NCBI GenBank assembly: GCA_965220105.1
Contig: OZ244811.1
Location: 3,348,001 to 3,412,000, forward strand
Source: Bin87 sp965220105
Lineage (GTDB): Bacteria; Chloroflexota; Dehalococcoidia; Lucifugimonadales; UBA3495
Direction: 5' to 3'
Length of the DNA: 64,000 nt
Part shown: positions 32,463 to 40,444 of the stretch, one piece after another
Layout: every line of letters begins with the position of its first letter
How positions within the stretch are numbered: position 1 is the first letter of the stretch
Program-made: the position numbers and the translations under genes
Notes under the pieces: model-generated
Database searches by the model: none
Told to the model about the DNA's origin: nothing
What the model saw: only the letters and a program-made list of their open reading frames with translations

Positions 32463-32474
32463 GGTGAGGGTGGT
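32434..32474. repeat. Family-A palindromic repeat overlapping the end of the histidine decarboxylase gene
   Basis: CCCCTCTCCC/GGGAGAGGG followed by TTAGGGTGAGGG. The gene's stop codon lies inside the element. Confidence 0.7.
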
Positions 32475-32534
32475 TTTCCTCATTACCATCCTGGATGGGT
32501 TAGGGTGGTTTTCTTCTCAATTAGGAGCATCCCG

Positions 32535-32930
32535 ATGAACCGAATTATCGTCATGGTGGACAACCAGGTGGGTATCATCGCCGACATTGCCCGGGCTCTG
32601 TCCGAGGCCGAAATCAACGTGGAGTCAATCAACACCGAGACGGCGGGCGATCAGGGCGCGGTTATCCTGACAACGGACAACTATGACCACGCCCTGTACG
32701 TGCTGAACCAGGCCGGATTCAAGGCGGTCAGCGACGACGACGCTCTGGTCGTCAGGCTGCCGGACGAACCGGGAGCGCTGGCCAGAGTGGCCGAAAGCCT
32801 GAAACAGGCCGGAGTGAACATCCAGAGTATGCACATCCTGAACCGCCAGCGGGGTTACGCTATGGTTGCGCTCACCACCGATGACCGCGCCCGCGCCGAG
32901 ACGGCAATTGGCAGCGCGGTCATCGTCTGA
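32535..32930 (+). CDS. Tandem ACT-domain amino-acid-binding protein
   Basis: The 131-residue protein contains two ACT domains: NRIIVMVDNQVGIIADIARA with ALSEAEINVESINTET, and VVRLPDEPGALARVAESLKQ with AGVNIQSMHIL. ACT pairs bind amino acids and regulate biosynthetic enzymes; stand-alone pairs are often sensors of uncertain partner. AGGAG lies 8 bases before the ATG at 32535. It follows the histidine decarboxylase gene by 72 bases, so it may sense histidine or another amino acid for it; that is inferred from position only. Confidence 0.85.
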   Translation: MNRIIVMVDNQVGIIADIARALSEAEINVESINTETAGDQGAVILTTDNYDHALYVLNQAGFKAVSDDDALVVRLPDEPGALARVAESLKQAGVNIQSMHILNRQRGYAMVALTTDDRARAETAIGSAVIV

Positions 32931-32971
32931 ACCCCGAACCCAACCGGGAAACCACGCCCATCAGAATTCAC

Positions 32972-33064
32972 CGTCATTCCGGCGAAAGCCGGAATCCAGC
33001 GTACATTGCGCCAAAGACTCCTGGCGCCAAAGATTCCTGGATTCCCGCACCAACGGGAATGACG
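32972..33064. repeat. Family-C palindromic repeat with internal direct repeat
   Basis: The ends CGTCATTCCGGCGAAAGCC and CCAACGGGAATGACG are imperfect inverted repeats. Inside, GCGCCAAAGA(C/T)TCCTGG occurs twice in tandem. The element ends 9 bases before the AGGGAGG of the next gene and so lies in its leader or promoter. Confidence 0.65.
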
Positions 33065-33085
33065 AAAGTTAAGGGAGGAAGCCTT

Positions 33086-34540
33086 ATGCCAGCACGAACG
33101 GGCGCGGAATACATCGCCGGGCTGCGGGAGCGGTCGGCGGACATTTACATCGGCGGGGAGCGGGTGAAGGATGTTACGGCGCATCCGGCCTTTGCCGGCG
33201 GTTTGCAAACCGTCGCCAGCCTGCTGGAGATGCAGCATGACCCGGCCCGGCGCGACGAGATGACCTACACCTCGCCGACCACGGGCGACCCGGTGGGTCT
33301 GTCGTTCATCATGCCCCGCAACCTGGAAGACCTGCAACGTCGTCGCCAGATGATCGCCAACTGGGCCAATGGTTCCTGCGGCATGATGGGCCGGACGCCC
33401 GATTTTCTCAACGTGGCGGTGATGTCCATGGCCGCCGGCGCCGACTACTGCGCCCAGAACCGACCCGACTTCGGCCAGAACATCCTGAACTACTACGAAT
33501 ACATCCGCGAAAACGACATCGTGATGACTCATACGCTGGTCAACCTGCAACGCAGCCGCTCGGTGGGTCAGACTCCATTCGACGACCGCACCGACGTTGC
33601 GCTGTCGGTGGTGGACGAGAATGCCGACGGTATCGTGGTGCGGGGGGCGCGGGTGCTGGCAACGCTGGGGCCGCTGTCGGACGAGATAGCGGTCTATCCG
33701 GCGCGCACCCGGCGAGTCCCGGTCGGTGAGGAGGGCAAGTACGCCTTCGGGTTCTCCATCCCGTGCAACATGGAGGGCCTCAAATTCCAGTGCCGGGATA
33801 CCTTCGACGCCGGACGCTCCCACTTCGACCAGCCGGCCAGCAGCCGGTTCGAGGAGATGGATGCCATTGTGTTCTTCGATGACGTGCTGGTGCCCTGGGA
33901 GCGGGTTTTCCTCTACAACGACGTGGCGTTGTGCAACCAGTGGGGCGAACGCACCAACCGCAACGCCCACACCGGCCACCAGGTGGTCACCAAGAACGTC
34001 ATCAAGTGCGAGTTTGTGCTGGGTCTGGCGTCGCTGATGGTGGACATCCTGGGCTCCGGCGAGCTGCCGCAGACGCAGCAACTCATCGCTGAGGTCATCG
34101 AGAACCTGGAGATTACGCGGGCGCTGCTGGCGGCGGCGGAAGCCCAGGCGTCAACCGACGAGTGGGGTATCTTCTGCCCCGACTACCGACCGCTGCTGGT
34201 GGCGCGCAAGCAGATGATCCAGATGTATCCCCGCATGACTGAGATACTGCACCTGCTCGGTTCCAGCAGCCTGATGGCGCTGCCTTCCGAAGCCGACCTG
34301 AACGGGCCGCTGGCGGATGAGATCGAGCGTTACCTGGACACCGATACCGCCACGGCAGAGGAACGCATTCGGTTGTTCCGGCTGGCGTGGGACGTATCGT
34401 GCAGCGCTTTCGGGGGCCGGCAGACGCTCTACGAACGGTATTTCGGCGGCGATTCGGCTCGCAACGCCGCCCTGCTCTACCAGATTTACGACCGCACCCC
34501 GGCGCGCCAGCTGGTACAGGAATTTTTGAGTTGGGAGTAG
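33086..34540 (+). CDS. 4-hydroxyphenylacetate 3-monooxygenase (HpaB) family flavin-dependent oxygenase
   Basis: The 484-residue protein starts ARTGAEYIAGLRERSADIYI, the conserved HpaB start, and continues with GRTPDFLNVAVMSMAAGADY, VVDENADGIVVRGARVLATL (the flavin-binding beta domain), FDDVLVPWERVFLYND and GLASLMVDILGS. It hydroxylates phenolic rings with FADH2 supplied by a separate reductase (HpaC), which is not in the window. Related proteins include 4-hydroxybutyryl-CoA dehydratase, but the Cys/His ligands of its iron-sulfur cluster are not obvious here. AGGGAGG lies 6 bases before the ATG at 33086. Confidence 0.88.
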   Translation: MPARTGAEYIAGLRERSADIYIGGERVKDVTAHPAFAGGLQTVASLLEMQHDPARRDEMTYTSPTTGDPVGLSFIMPRNLEDLQRRRQMIANWANGSCGMMGRTPDFLNVAVMSMAAGADYCAQNRPDFGQNILNYYEYIRENDIVMTHTLVNLQRSRSVGQTPFDDRTDVALSVVDENADGIVVRGARVLATLGPLSDEIAVYPARTRRVPVGEEGKYAFGFSIPCNMEGLKFQCRDTFDAGRSHFDQPASSRFEEMDAIVFFDDVLVPWERVFLYNDVALCNQWGERTNRNAHTGHQVVTKNVIKCEFVLGLASLMVDILGSGELPQTQQLIAEVIENLEITRALLAAAEAQASTDEWGIFCPDYRPLLVARKQMIQMYPRMTEILHLLGSSSLMALPSEADLNGPLADEIERYLDTDTATAEERIRLFRLAWDVSCSAFGGRQTLYERYFGGDSARNAALLYQIYDRTPARQLVQEFLSWE

Positions 34541-34545
34541 GTACA

Positions 34546-34580
34546 ACCCTCACCCCAGCCCTCTCCCATGGGGAGAGGGA
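34546..34580. repeat. Family-A palindromic repeat
   Basis: CCCTCACCCCAGCCCTCTCCC followed by GGGGAGAGGGA, starting just 5 bases after the HpaB stop; a likely transcript end. Confidence 0.65.
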
Positions 34581-34616
34581 GCTTGAGTTGCCGTTGCGAG
34601 GGGCGCGCAAGCCCCG

Positions 34617-34730
34617 TCATTGCGAGGAGCATGCAAGCCCTGTCATTGCGAGGAGCATGGCGACGTGGCAATCTCGTTGGGGTATGCGTTTATCCCAGTG
34701 ACGAGATTGCCGCGCTGCGCTCGCAATGAC
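34617..34730. repeat. Family-B palindromic repeat with duplicated left end
   Basis: GTCATTGCGAGGAGCATG occurs at 34617 and again at 34642; the right end is GCTGCGCTCGCAATGAC (to 34730). Inner arms GTGGCAATCTCGTTGG and GACGAGATTGCCGC are present. The element abuts the MOSC gene. Confidence 0.72.
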
Positions 34731-34758
34731 AGCGCCCCATGAGTCCGGAGAAGACATA

Positions 34759-35523
34759 GTGATTACAGTTGCCGAGATTAATATTGCGCCGGTGAAGTCC
34801 ATGGGGCTGGTGTCGCTGGACGAGGTGGCCCTGGATTTGGGCGGTATCCAGCACGACCGCCGCTTTTACCTGGTCAACGGCCAGGGTCGGCTGCTGACCC
34901 GACGCCAGGTGGGCCAGCTGGCCCAGTTGACGTCGGCGTGGGATGCGGAAACGGGGCGGTTGACCATCGGTTTCCCAGACGGCACGACGCTGGTGGGCGC
35001 GCCGGATCTGGATGCGCCGGTGTGGACCCTGGTGTGGGGACGGCGGGTGCGCGGGCGTCCGCTGATGGGTGACTGGATGCCGGCCATCAGCGAGTTCTGC
35101 GGGCAGGCCGCGGTGCTGATGATGTCCGACCTGCCCTGCCAGGTGTTTGACGAATTTCCGGTGTCGGTGCTGTCCCGGGCGTCGGTGGAGCGGCTGTCGT
35201 CAGAGATGGGGATGTCCGAGGACGAATGCCTGGCCACCGATCGTTTCCGCCCCACGCTGCTGCTCGACGGATGTGAGCCGCACCAGGAGGACGGGTGGAT
35301 GAACCGACCCATCAGCGTGGGCGACGCCGTGGTGCGAATCCTGGCGCCCGACCCCCGGTGCGCCATCGTCGACCAGCATCCCGACACCGGCGAGACCGAT
35401 ACCGAGGTGGTCAGGTCGATCCTGGGCTACCGTCCCAGCCCGGCGGCGGCGTTTTTCGGCGTGTACGGCATCGTGGAAAAGCCCGGCACGGTGCGGGTGG
35501 GGGATGAGGTGAAGGTACCATAG
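34759..35523 (+). CDS. MOSC-domain protein with N-terminal beta-barrel domain
   Basis: The N-terminal VAEINIAPVKSMGLVSLDEV and HDRRFYLVNGQGRLLTRRQV are typical of the MOSC_N domain. The MOSC core follows, with DRFRPTLLLDGCEPHQEDGW, then RILAPDPRCAIVDQHPDTGE containing the conserved cysteine, and FGVYGIVEKPGTVRVGDEV. These proteins handle molybdenum-cofactor sulfur transfer or, like mARC, reduce N-hydroxylated compounds. GTG at 34759 is preferred because GGAG lies 9 bases upstream; an ATG at 34726 lies in the family-B repeat. Product length is 254 residues. A link to the molybdoenzyme subunit at 56409 is conceivable. Confidence 0.85.
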   Translation: MITVAEINIAPVKSMGLVSLDEVALDLGGIQHDRRFYLVNGQGRLLTRRQVGQLAQLTSAWDAETGRLTIGFPDGTTLVGAPDLDAPVWTLVWGRRVRGRPLMGDWMPAISEFCGQAAVLMMSDLPCQVFDEFPVSVLSRASVERLSSEMGMSEDECLATDRFRPTLLLDGCEPHQEDGWMNRPISVGDAVVRILAPDPRCAIVDQHPDTGETDTEVVRSILGYRPSPAAAFFGVYGIVEKPGTVRVGDEVKVP

Positions 35524-35526
35524 GGC

Positions 35527-35624
35527 GGCCCTCACCCCCCGCCCCTCTTCCCAGGAGGAGAGGGGTGTAGTTGCTACGCCAGAGAAAGCCCCTCTCCCAT
35601 AGGGAGAGGGGTTGGGGTGAGGGG
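35527..35624. repeat. Two family-A palindromic repeats in opposite orientations
   Basis: Copies at 35527-35566 and 35588-35624 lie between convergent genes; the remaining 150 bases to 35777 hold no recognised feature. Confidence 0.7.
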
Positions 35625-35776
35625 CGAACCCCGCTTGTAGTATGTCACCTAGTAGTCCGAAATCTTTGTAATGATGAGTTGATTGGTACTGGGGCTCTGT
35701 CCTGACCTACTGGGCCTACGCAGAAATTCGCCGAGTAACCCTGCATTTCACCCGTCATAACAAAGAAGTTGGTCTA

Positions 35777-37117
35777 CTAGTGCTGCACGAGGCCTTCTTC
35801 CATCATGGCGGCGATGGCGCCGTCGAAGGCTTCGATGGTGAAGTCGATGTCGGCCTCGGTGTGGGTGCCCGAAAGCACGCCGCTGGTGCGGGACATCAGG
35901 TCCACGCCGCGAACCTGCAAGGCCTGGCGCAGGCTGCGCTGGATGGCCATGGGCTGGTCCTTGAGGCGGGAGGCGTCCAGGCCGGCGATGCTGCGTTCGC
36001 CAAAGTACAGGTGGAAGGTTGATGCTTCTCCGTAGACGGTGGCGTTGAGCTCCCGCCGGTCGACGACTTCGCGCAGGCCCACCCGGAGTCGCTCGGCCAT
36101 CAGGTCGGCCTGGGCGTTGTACTCGCCGGTGGCGACCAGGCGCAGGGCGGCGTTGCCGGCGGCGGCGGCGTATGGATTGGCGTTGAAGGTGCCGCCGTGC
36201 AGGACGCGCTCGTACCGGTCGTGGTGGCTGTCGCCGGTCTGGTGCATGACGGCCATCACCTCGTCCCGGCCGGCAACGGCGCCGCCGGGCAGGCCGCCGG
36301 TCAGGATCTTGGCCATGGTGAACAGGTCAGGGTCGACGTCCAGGAGTTCCTGCGCGCCGCCGGGGGCCCACCGGAACCCGGTGATGACTTCGTCTAGGAT
36401 CATGACCACGCCGTGCTCGCGGGTCAGGCGGCGCACGCCGTCCAGGAAGCCTTCGGGCAGGGGCACGGTGCCGTAGGAAGCGCCCGATGCCTCGGTGATG
36501 ACGCCGGCGATGTTATCGTCGCTATTGAGGACGTTCTCCAGCGCAGTCAGGTCGGCGGGCAGGACGACGATGGAGTCAATGACGCCCTGGGGGATTCCGA
36601 TGGACGCCGGCACGTCGAAGGGCGGCAGGTTGCCCGGCATGACGTAGTCGTGCCAGCCGTGGTAATGAGACTCCCAGCGGATGATTTTCTCCTTGCCGGT
36701 GTGGGCGCGGGCGACGCGCATGGCCAGCATGGTCGCCTCGGCGCCGGAGCCCACAAACCGCACCTTGTCGGCGGAAGGCATGAGGGTGCAGACCCGCTCG
36801 CCCCATTCCAGCATCGGCTCGGTGGGCGCGCCGAAGTGGGAGCCGTTGGCGAGCACGGCGGACAGCGCACTGACCACCTCGGGGTGGGCGTGACCCAGCA
36901 GCAACGAGGCGGAGCCCATGCCATAGTCGACGTACTCGTTGCCGTCGATGTCCCACTTGCGGGGGCCGCTGCCCCGGGCGATCACCACCGGGAAGGGGTC
37001 TGAGGTGTAGCCGTCGTGGCCTGGAGAACCGGAAGGGAAGCGGGCCTGGAAGTTGGGTTGCAACTCCCGGGACCGGGGGTTCATACGCATGTATTGTTCC
37101 TGAATCGTCTCTGCCAT
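35777..37117 (-). CDS. Glutamate-1-semialdehyde 2,1-aminomutase-like class III aminotransferase
   Basis: This is a PLP fold-type I class III aminotransferase. SGAEATMLAMRVARAHTGKE forms the phosphate-binding region, HYHGWHDYVMPGN the conserved HGWHD motif, VMILDEVITGFRWAPGG the PLP-nitrogen Asp, and LFTMAKILTGGLPGGAVAG the Schiff-base lysine. HemL itself converts glutamate-1-semialdehyde to 5-aminolevulinate, but this subfamily has a different insert and stands apart from other haem genes, so another amino-acid or amine substrate is likely. AAGGAG lies 9 bases before the ATG at 37117. Confidence 0.87.
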   Translation of the reverse strand: MAETIQEQYMRMNPRSRELQPNFQARFPSGSPGHDGYTSDPFPVVIARGSGPRKWDIDGNEYVDYGMGSASLLLGHAHPEVVSALSAVLANGSHFGAPTEPMLEWGERVCTLMPSADKVRFVGSGAEATMLAMRVARAHTGKEKIIRWESHYHGWHDYVMPGNLPPFDVPASIGIPQGVIDSIVVLPADLTALENVLNSDDNIAGVITEASGASYGTVPLPEGFLDGVRRLTREHGVVMILDEVITGFRWAPGGAQELLDVDPDLFTMAKILTGGLPGGAVAGRDEVMAVMHQTGDSHHDRYERVLHGGTFNANPYAAAAGNAALRLVATGEYNAQADLMAERLRVGLREVVDRRELNATVYGEASTFHLYFGERSIAGLDASRLKDQPMAIQRSLRQALQVRGVDLMSRTSGVLSGTHTEADIDFTIEAFDGAIAAMMEEGLVQH

Positions 37118-37201
37118 GATAGTCGCTCCTTCGGATAAAGCGTTGCCGGCGAGAGGAAACCCCCTCCCCGCCATAATACCACCTGCGGCGTGTGTGGCGA
37201 A

Positions 37202-37360
37202 TTAGCAGCGCCTGCTCTCTATCTGTTTCCGTTCGGTTTCTGCTACCTGCCGAGCCCATGGCAGGATTGCGCTTTGGAACCATTCCCCATTGAGTTCAGC
37301 CCCCGCATTCTTGACGGCGGTCATTGCTTTGTAGGCGAGGAACCGCCCTACGATGTTCAT
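37202..37360 (-). CDS. Possible small protein, 52 aa, downstream of the heptad-repeat gene
   Basis: The frame reads MNIVGRFLAYKAMTAVKNAG, continues AELNGEWFQSAILPWARQVA and ends ETERKQIESRRC. It has balanced charge, helix-forming composition and a GAGAG 7 bases before the ATG. It begins 45 bases after the stop of the heptad-repeat gene on the same strand. No family is recognised. It would fill part of the 288-base gap before the aminotransferase gene. Confidence 0.4.
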   Translation of the reverse strand: MNIVGRFLAYKAMTAVKNAGAELNGEWFQSAILPWARQVAETERKQIESRRC

Positions 37361-37405
37361 TTCGGCTCTCTTGGTGAGGGCATTGCCCTCGCCATAACCG
37401 CCATC

Positions 37406-38308
37406 CTACTCCGCGATTATTATGACGGTCACGCTGCTCTGGGCAGCACGCTGGCGATTGGCGTCGGAAACGCTCTTGCCGATAACGGCGGCAGTAACCG
37501 GCTGGCTGACCGCCTTGGCCAAGATAGCGGCGCGTTCGTGGGCCCGGTCCACGTCGTTGTCGTCAATAGTTTCTGATACTTCAATGACCGCGTAGTTCGT
37601 TCCACCCGGGGCGCCGGACCCGGCGATAATGATGTCCGCCAAGTCCAGTTCGTAGCCCTGTTCGTCGGTAACAGCGCCTGTTTCGGTGGCGGTTTCCATA
37701 AAGCCATCCAGGGCTTCGTGATCTGTGACGTTGATGCTGCGCAGAATTTTGGCGCGCTTGATACCCAGGTATCGGCCTACGATGCTGCGGCTACGCTTAA
37801 CGATACGTCGTTCATAAGCAGTACCAGCCACGTCGCCGATGCGGCCTTCCAGCCTGGCTTGACCTTCTTCCAGCCTGATCTGCCCGGCTTTCAGTTCGGT
37901 GACGTCGGCTTTCAGTTCGGTGACGTCGGCTTTCAGTTCGGTGACGTCGGCCTTCAGTTCAGTCACGTCGGCTTTCAGTTCGGTGACGTCGGCCTTCAGT
38001 TCAGTGACGTCGGCCTTCAGTTCGGTGACGTCGGCTTTCAGTTCGGTGACGTCGGCCTTCAGTTCGGTGACGTCGGCTTTCAGTTCGGCCTGCCCCTCTT
38101 CCAGCCGACCCAACCGCGCATCGGTGGCCGCCACGAATTCTCGAACGGTTTGAGCCAGGCTGGCGATGCTTTCCCGTAGTTCCCGGTTATCGGCAGGCAG
38201 GCGTCGGAATTCCTCGTCCAGGATGTGGCGGCGCATCGCCTCCCGGTATTCCGGATTTTGTTCCAGGACATCCAGAATGTCCTGGAACGATTGGATGGGA
38301 GTTGCCAT
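37406..38308 (-). CDS. Heptad-repeat coiled-coil protein with PD-(D/E)XK-nuclease-like C-terminus
   Basis: Residues 1-70 are helical and start MATPIQSFQDILDVLEQNPE. Residues about 74-143 consist of nine ELKADVT heptads plus an ELKA, a perfect trimeric or dimeric coiled coil. The C-terminal 140 residues (AGTAYERRIVKRSRSIVGRY, ELDLADIIIAGS, NYAVIEVSETIDDNDVDRAH) match the DUF3782-type restriction-nuclease-like fold, with the usual E-x-K replaced by EVS. Such repeat proteins are abundant in filamentous cyanobacteria and uncultured bacteria and are of unknown role. The nuclease residues may be degenerate. Confidence 0.75.
   Translation of the reverse strand: MATPIQSFQDILDVLEQNPEYREAMRRHILDEEFRRLPADNRELRESIASLAQTVREFVAATDARLGRLEEGQAELKADVTELKADVTELKADVTELKADVTELKADVTELKADVTELKADVTELKADVTELKADVTELKAGQIRLEEGQARLEGRIGDVAGTAYERRIVKRSRSIVGRYLGIKRAKILRSINVTDHEALDGFMETATETGAVTDEQGYELDLADIIIAGSGAPGGTNYAVIEVSETIDDNDVDRAHERAAILAKAVSQPVTAAVIGKSVSDANRQRAAQSSVTVIIIAE
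37890..38088. repeat. 21-bp tandem repeat encoding ELKADVT heptads
   Basis: Nine units of TTCAGTTCGGTGACGTCGGC plus one base (and half of a tenth) lie in frame in the coiled-coil gene. Units differ only at synonymous third positions, so the number of heptads could change by slippage. Confidence 0.9.
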
Positions 38309-38384
38309 AGTTGCGCCGTCTCTCTGCTAGGTAAGTAGCATTTTAACACAGACACACTGGCAGATGCGTCAGTTGCGACAAGCT

Positions 38385-40349
38385 TCAGTTGTCGGCGGCC
38401 ACCGCCTCTGTTTCGCGTTGTAGTACACCTGCGAAGGCAGTCCGCAATTCGGCGCAGGAAAGGTCCAGTGCCTGCCTTGCCTTGTCGATGACGTGGGGCA
38501 TCCCGTAGAAGCCGTGAATCACCCCGTCGTACCGCTGCTGCACGGTGGGGATGCCGGCCCCACGCAGGGCGGCGGCGTAAGCTTCACCTTCGTCGCGCAG
38601 GGGATCGAACTCGGCGGTGATGACCAGCGCCGGCGCCAACTCGTCGGTCAAGCGGGCGCGCAAGGGTGACACAAACACGTTGTAGGCCGACAACTCGGCC
38701 CGGTCCAGGTAGTGATCCCAAAACCATTGCATGCTGGCCGTTTCCAGGAACATACCCTTGCCGTTGACGACGTACGAACGTCCGTTGTAGGCGGCGTCCG
38801 TGACGGGGTACACGAGCAACTGGTACGCCAGGTCGTGGGGGAAGTCCTCGTGGGACAGCGCCACGGCGGCGGCCAGGTTGCCGCCGGCGCTGTCGCCGCC
38901 CACCGCGATGGCGTCGGGACGGCTACCCAGGGACTCGGCGTTATACATGGCCCACATGGTGGCCGTGAGGCAGTCCTCGAAGGGCGTCGGGAACTTGTAC
39001 TCAGGGGCCAGGCGATAGTCTACCGATATGACCACGCAGTTGGCGCCGACGCAGAGATCACGGGCGGTGGCGTCAGACGTTTCGATGTTGCCGATGACCC
39101 AACCTCCGCCGTGGAACCAAACCAGCGTGCCCCAGGGGCCGGAGCCCTCGGGGGTGTAGATGCGAATCGGCACGTCGCCGGGCTCCTTGCCGTAGATGTT
39201 CTGGATGACCCGATCCTCCACCTTGCCGACCGCCGGACCTTCCGGTCGCGGTCGGTTGTTCATGATCTCCCGGCACTCGTCCACTGCCATTTCCTGGAAG
39301 GGTTTCATATCAAGGGAGTCGAAAATTTCCAGGACATGGCGGGCCTGGGGGTCCAGCAGTTTCCGCATGGCCTGAACGTCGCCCTCGCACTGGGCGTGAT
39401 ACTGCTCCGCCATGTCGTCCACGGCGCCGCGCAGAAACTCGCCGGCGTCATTCATGGCTTCCCGGGCGGTGTCCATGACGCTGGCCATGCCGAAGAAGCC
39501 GTGAATCATACCGGCGTAGCGTTTGGCCTGCGAGGGTACGCCCATCTTTTTGAGCCGGTCGGCATAGGCTTCTCCTTCATCGCGCAGGGGGTCGTACTCA
39601 GCGGTTATGGTGAAGGACTTGGCCAGAGCGCCGACGTTCGCAAAATCGGCGGGGAGGCGCATGGGCACGGCCTGGGGGTTGCTGGCATCGGCCGGGTCCG
39701 CGAGGAAATGGTCCCAGTACCACATCATTCCCGCGCGTTCCAGGTTGTAGCCGGCGCCGTTGTCGGCGTAGGAGCCGTTATCGAAATTGGTGTCGGTGAC
39801 CGGGTAGACCAGCAGCTGGTGGCTGACGCGCACTGCGCCGTTCTCCGCGGCTCGGATGGCGACGCCGGCCGCCAGGTTGCCGCCGGCGCTGTCGCCGCCC
39901 ACGGAAACCACGCCGCGGACGCCGCCCAGGGACTCGGCGTTCTCACTGGCCCAGATGGTGGCGGCCCAGCAATCGTCCAGGGGTTCGGGGAACTTGGCCT
40001 CAGGGGAAAGGCGGTAGTCCACCGAGACGACGACGTGGCCGCCGGAGACGCACAGGTGGCGGGCGGCCGCGTCGGCGGATTCCAGGTCGCCGATCACCCA
40101 GCCGCCGCCGTGGTACCAGGCCAGGATGGGGAAGGGGCCGTCGCCCTCGGGGGTGTAGATGCGGACCGGTACGTCGCCGGCGGGGCCGGGGATCGAACGG
40201 TCTTCAATTTTGGCGACCTCCGGGCCGACGCCGCGGGGTCTCATGGCGGCGTTGGCGCGCGCCTCCGCTGGGGATACGGTATGGTTGGGAGGCAGGCCCA
40301 GGGCTCGCGTGGCCTCGATGACCTGTAGCGCTTGTGGATGCAGGGGCAT
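38385..40349 (-). CDS. Tandem-domain HSL-family esterase (two fused alpha/beta-hydrolase_3 domains)
   Basis: The 654-residue protein contains two full hormone-sensitive-lipase-type domains. The first has ILAWYHGGGWVIGDLESADA and VVSVGGDSAGGNLAAGVAIR; the second has LVWFHGGGWVIGNIETSDAT and AIAVGGDSAGGNLAAAVALS. Both keep the HGGG oxyanion motif, the GDSAGG nucleophile, the EYDPLRDEGEAY/EFDPLRDEGEAY acid segment and the final HGF/HGFYGM His, so both look active. A roughly 50-residue linker (AQCEGDVQAMRKLLDP...) joins them. Family members are normally about 310 residues with one domain. Short-chain ester hydrolysis is expected. Confidence 0.88.
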   Translation of the reverse strand: MPLHPQALQVIEATRALGLPPNHTVSPAEARANAAMRPRGVGPEVAKIEDRSIPGPAGDVPVRIYTPEGDGPFPILAWYHGGGWVIGDLESADAAARHLCVSGGHVVVSVDYRLSPEAKFPEPLDDCWAATIWASENAESLGGVRGVVSVGGDSAGGNLAAGVAIRAAENGAVRVSHQLLVYPVTDTNFDNGSYADNGAGYNLERAGMMWYWDHFLADPADASNPQAVPMRLPADFANVGALAKSFTITAEYDPLRDEGEAYADRLKKMGVPSQAKRYAGMIHGFFGMASVMDTAREAMNDAGEFLRGAVDDMAEQYHAQCEGDVQAMRKLLDPQARHVLEIFDSLDMKPFQEMAVDECREIMNNRPRPEGPAVGKVEDRVIQNIYGKEPGDVPIRIYTPEGSGPWGTLVWFHGGGWVIGNIETSDATARDLCVGANCVVISVDYRLAPEYKFPTPFEDCLTATMWAMYNAESLGSRPDAIAVGGDSAGGNLAAAVALSHEDFPHDLAYQLLVYPVTDAAYNGRSYVVNGKGMFLETASMQWFWDHYLDRAELSAYNVFVSPLRARLTDELAPALVITAEFDPLRDEGEAYAAALRGAGIPTVQQRYDGVIHGFYGMPHVIDKARQALDLSCAELRTAFAGVLQRETEAVAADN

Positions 40350-40444
40350 GACGGAGCTCCTTGTTGTTTCGTGCTAAATGCAATGGGCCGCCGGGCGACA
40401 CCGGTATGGTGTGGCGACGGCGGCCCTGGGGTCGGTGGGGTGAT

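Noticed and set aside
37890..38088. CRISPR-like array
   Set aside because: The repeats are tandem 21-bp units without spacers and lie in frame in a protein gene.
38712..40328. 538-codon frame opposite the tandem esterase
   Set aside because: Antisense shadow; both esterase domains are intact on the minus strand.
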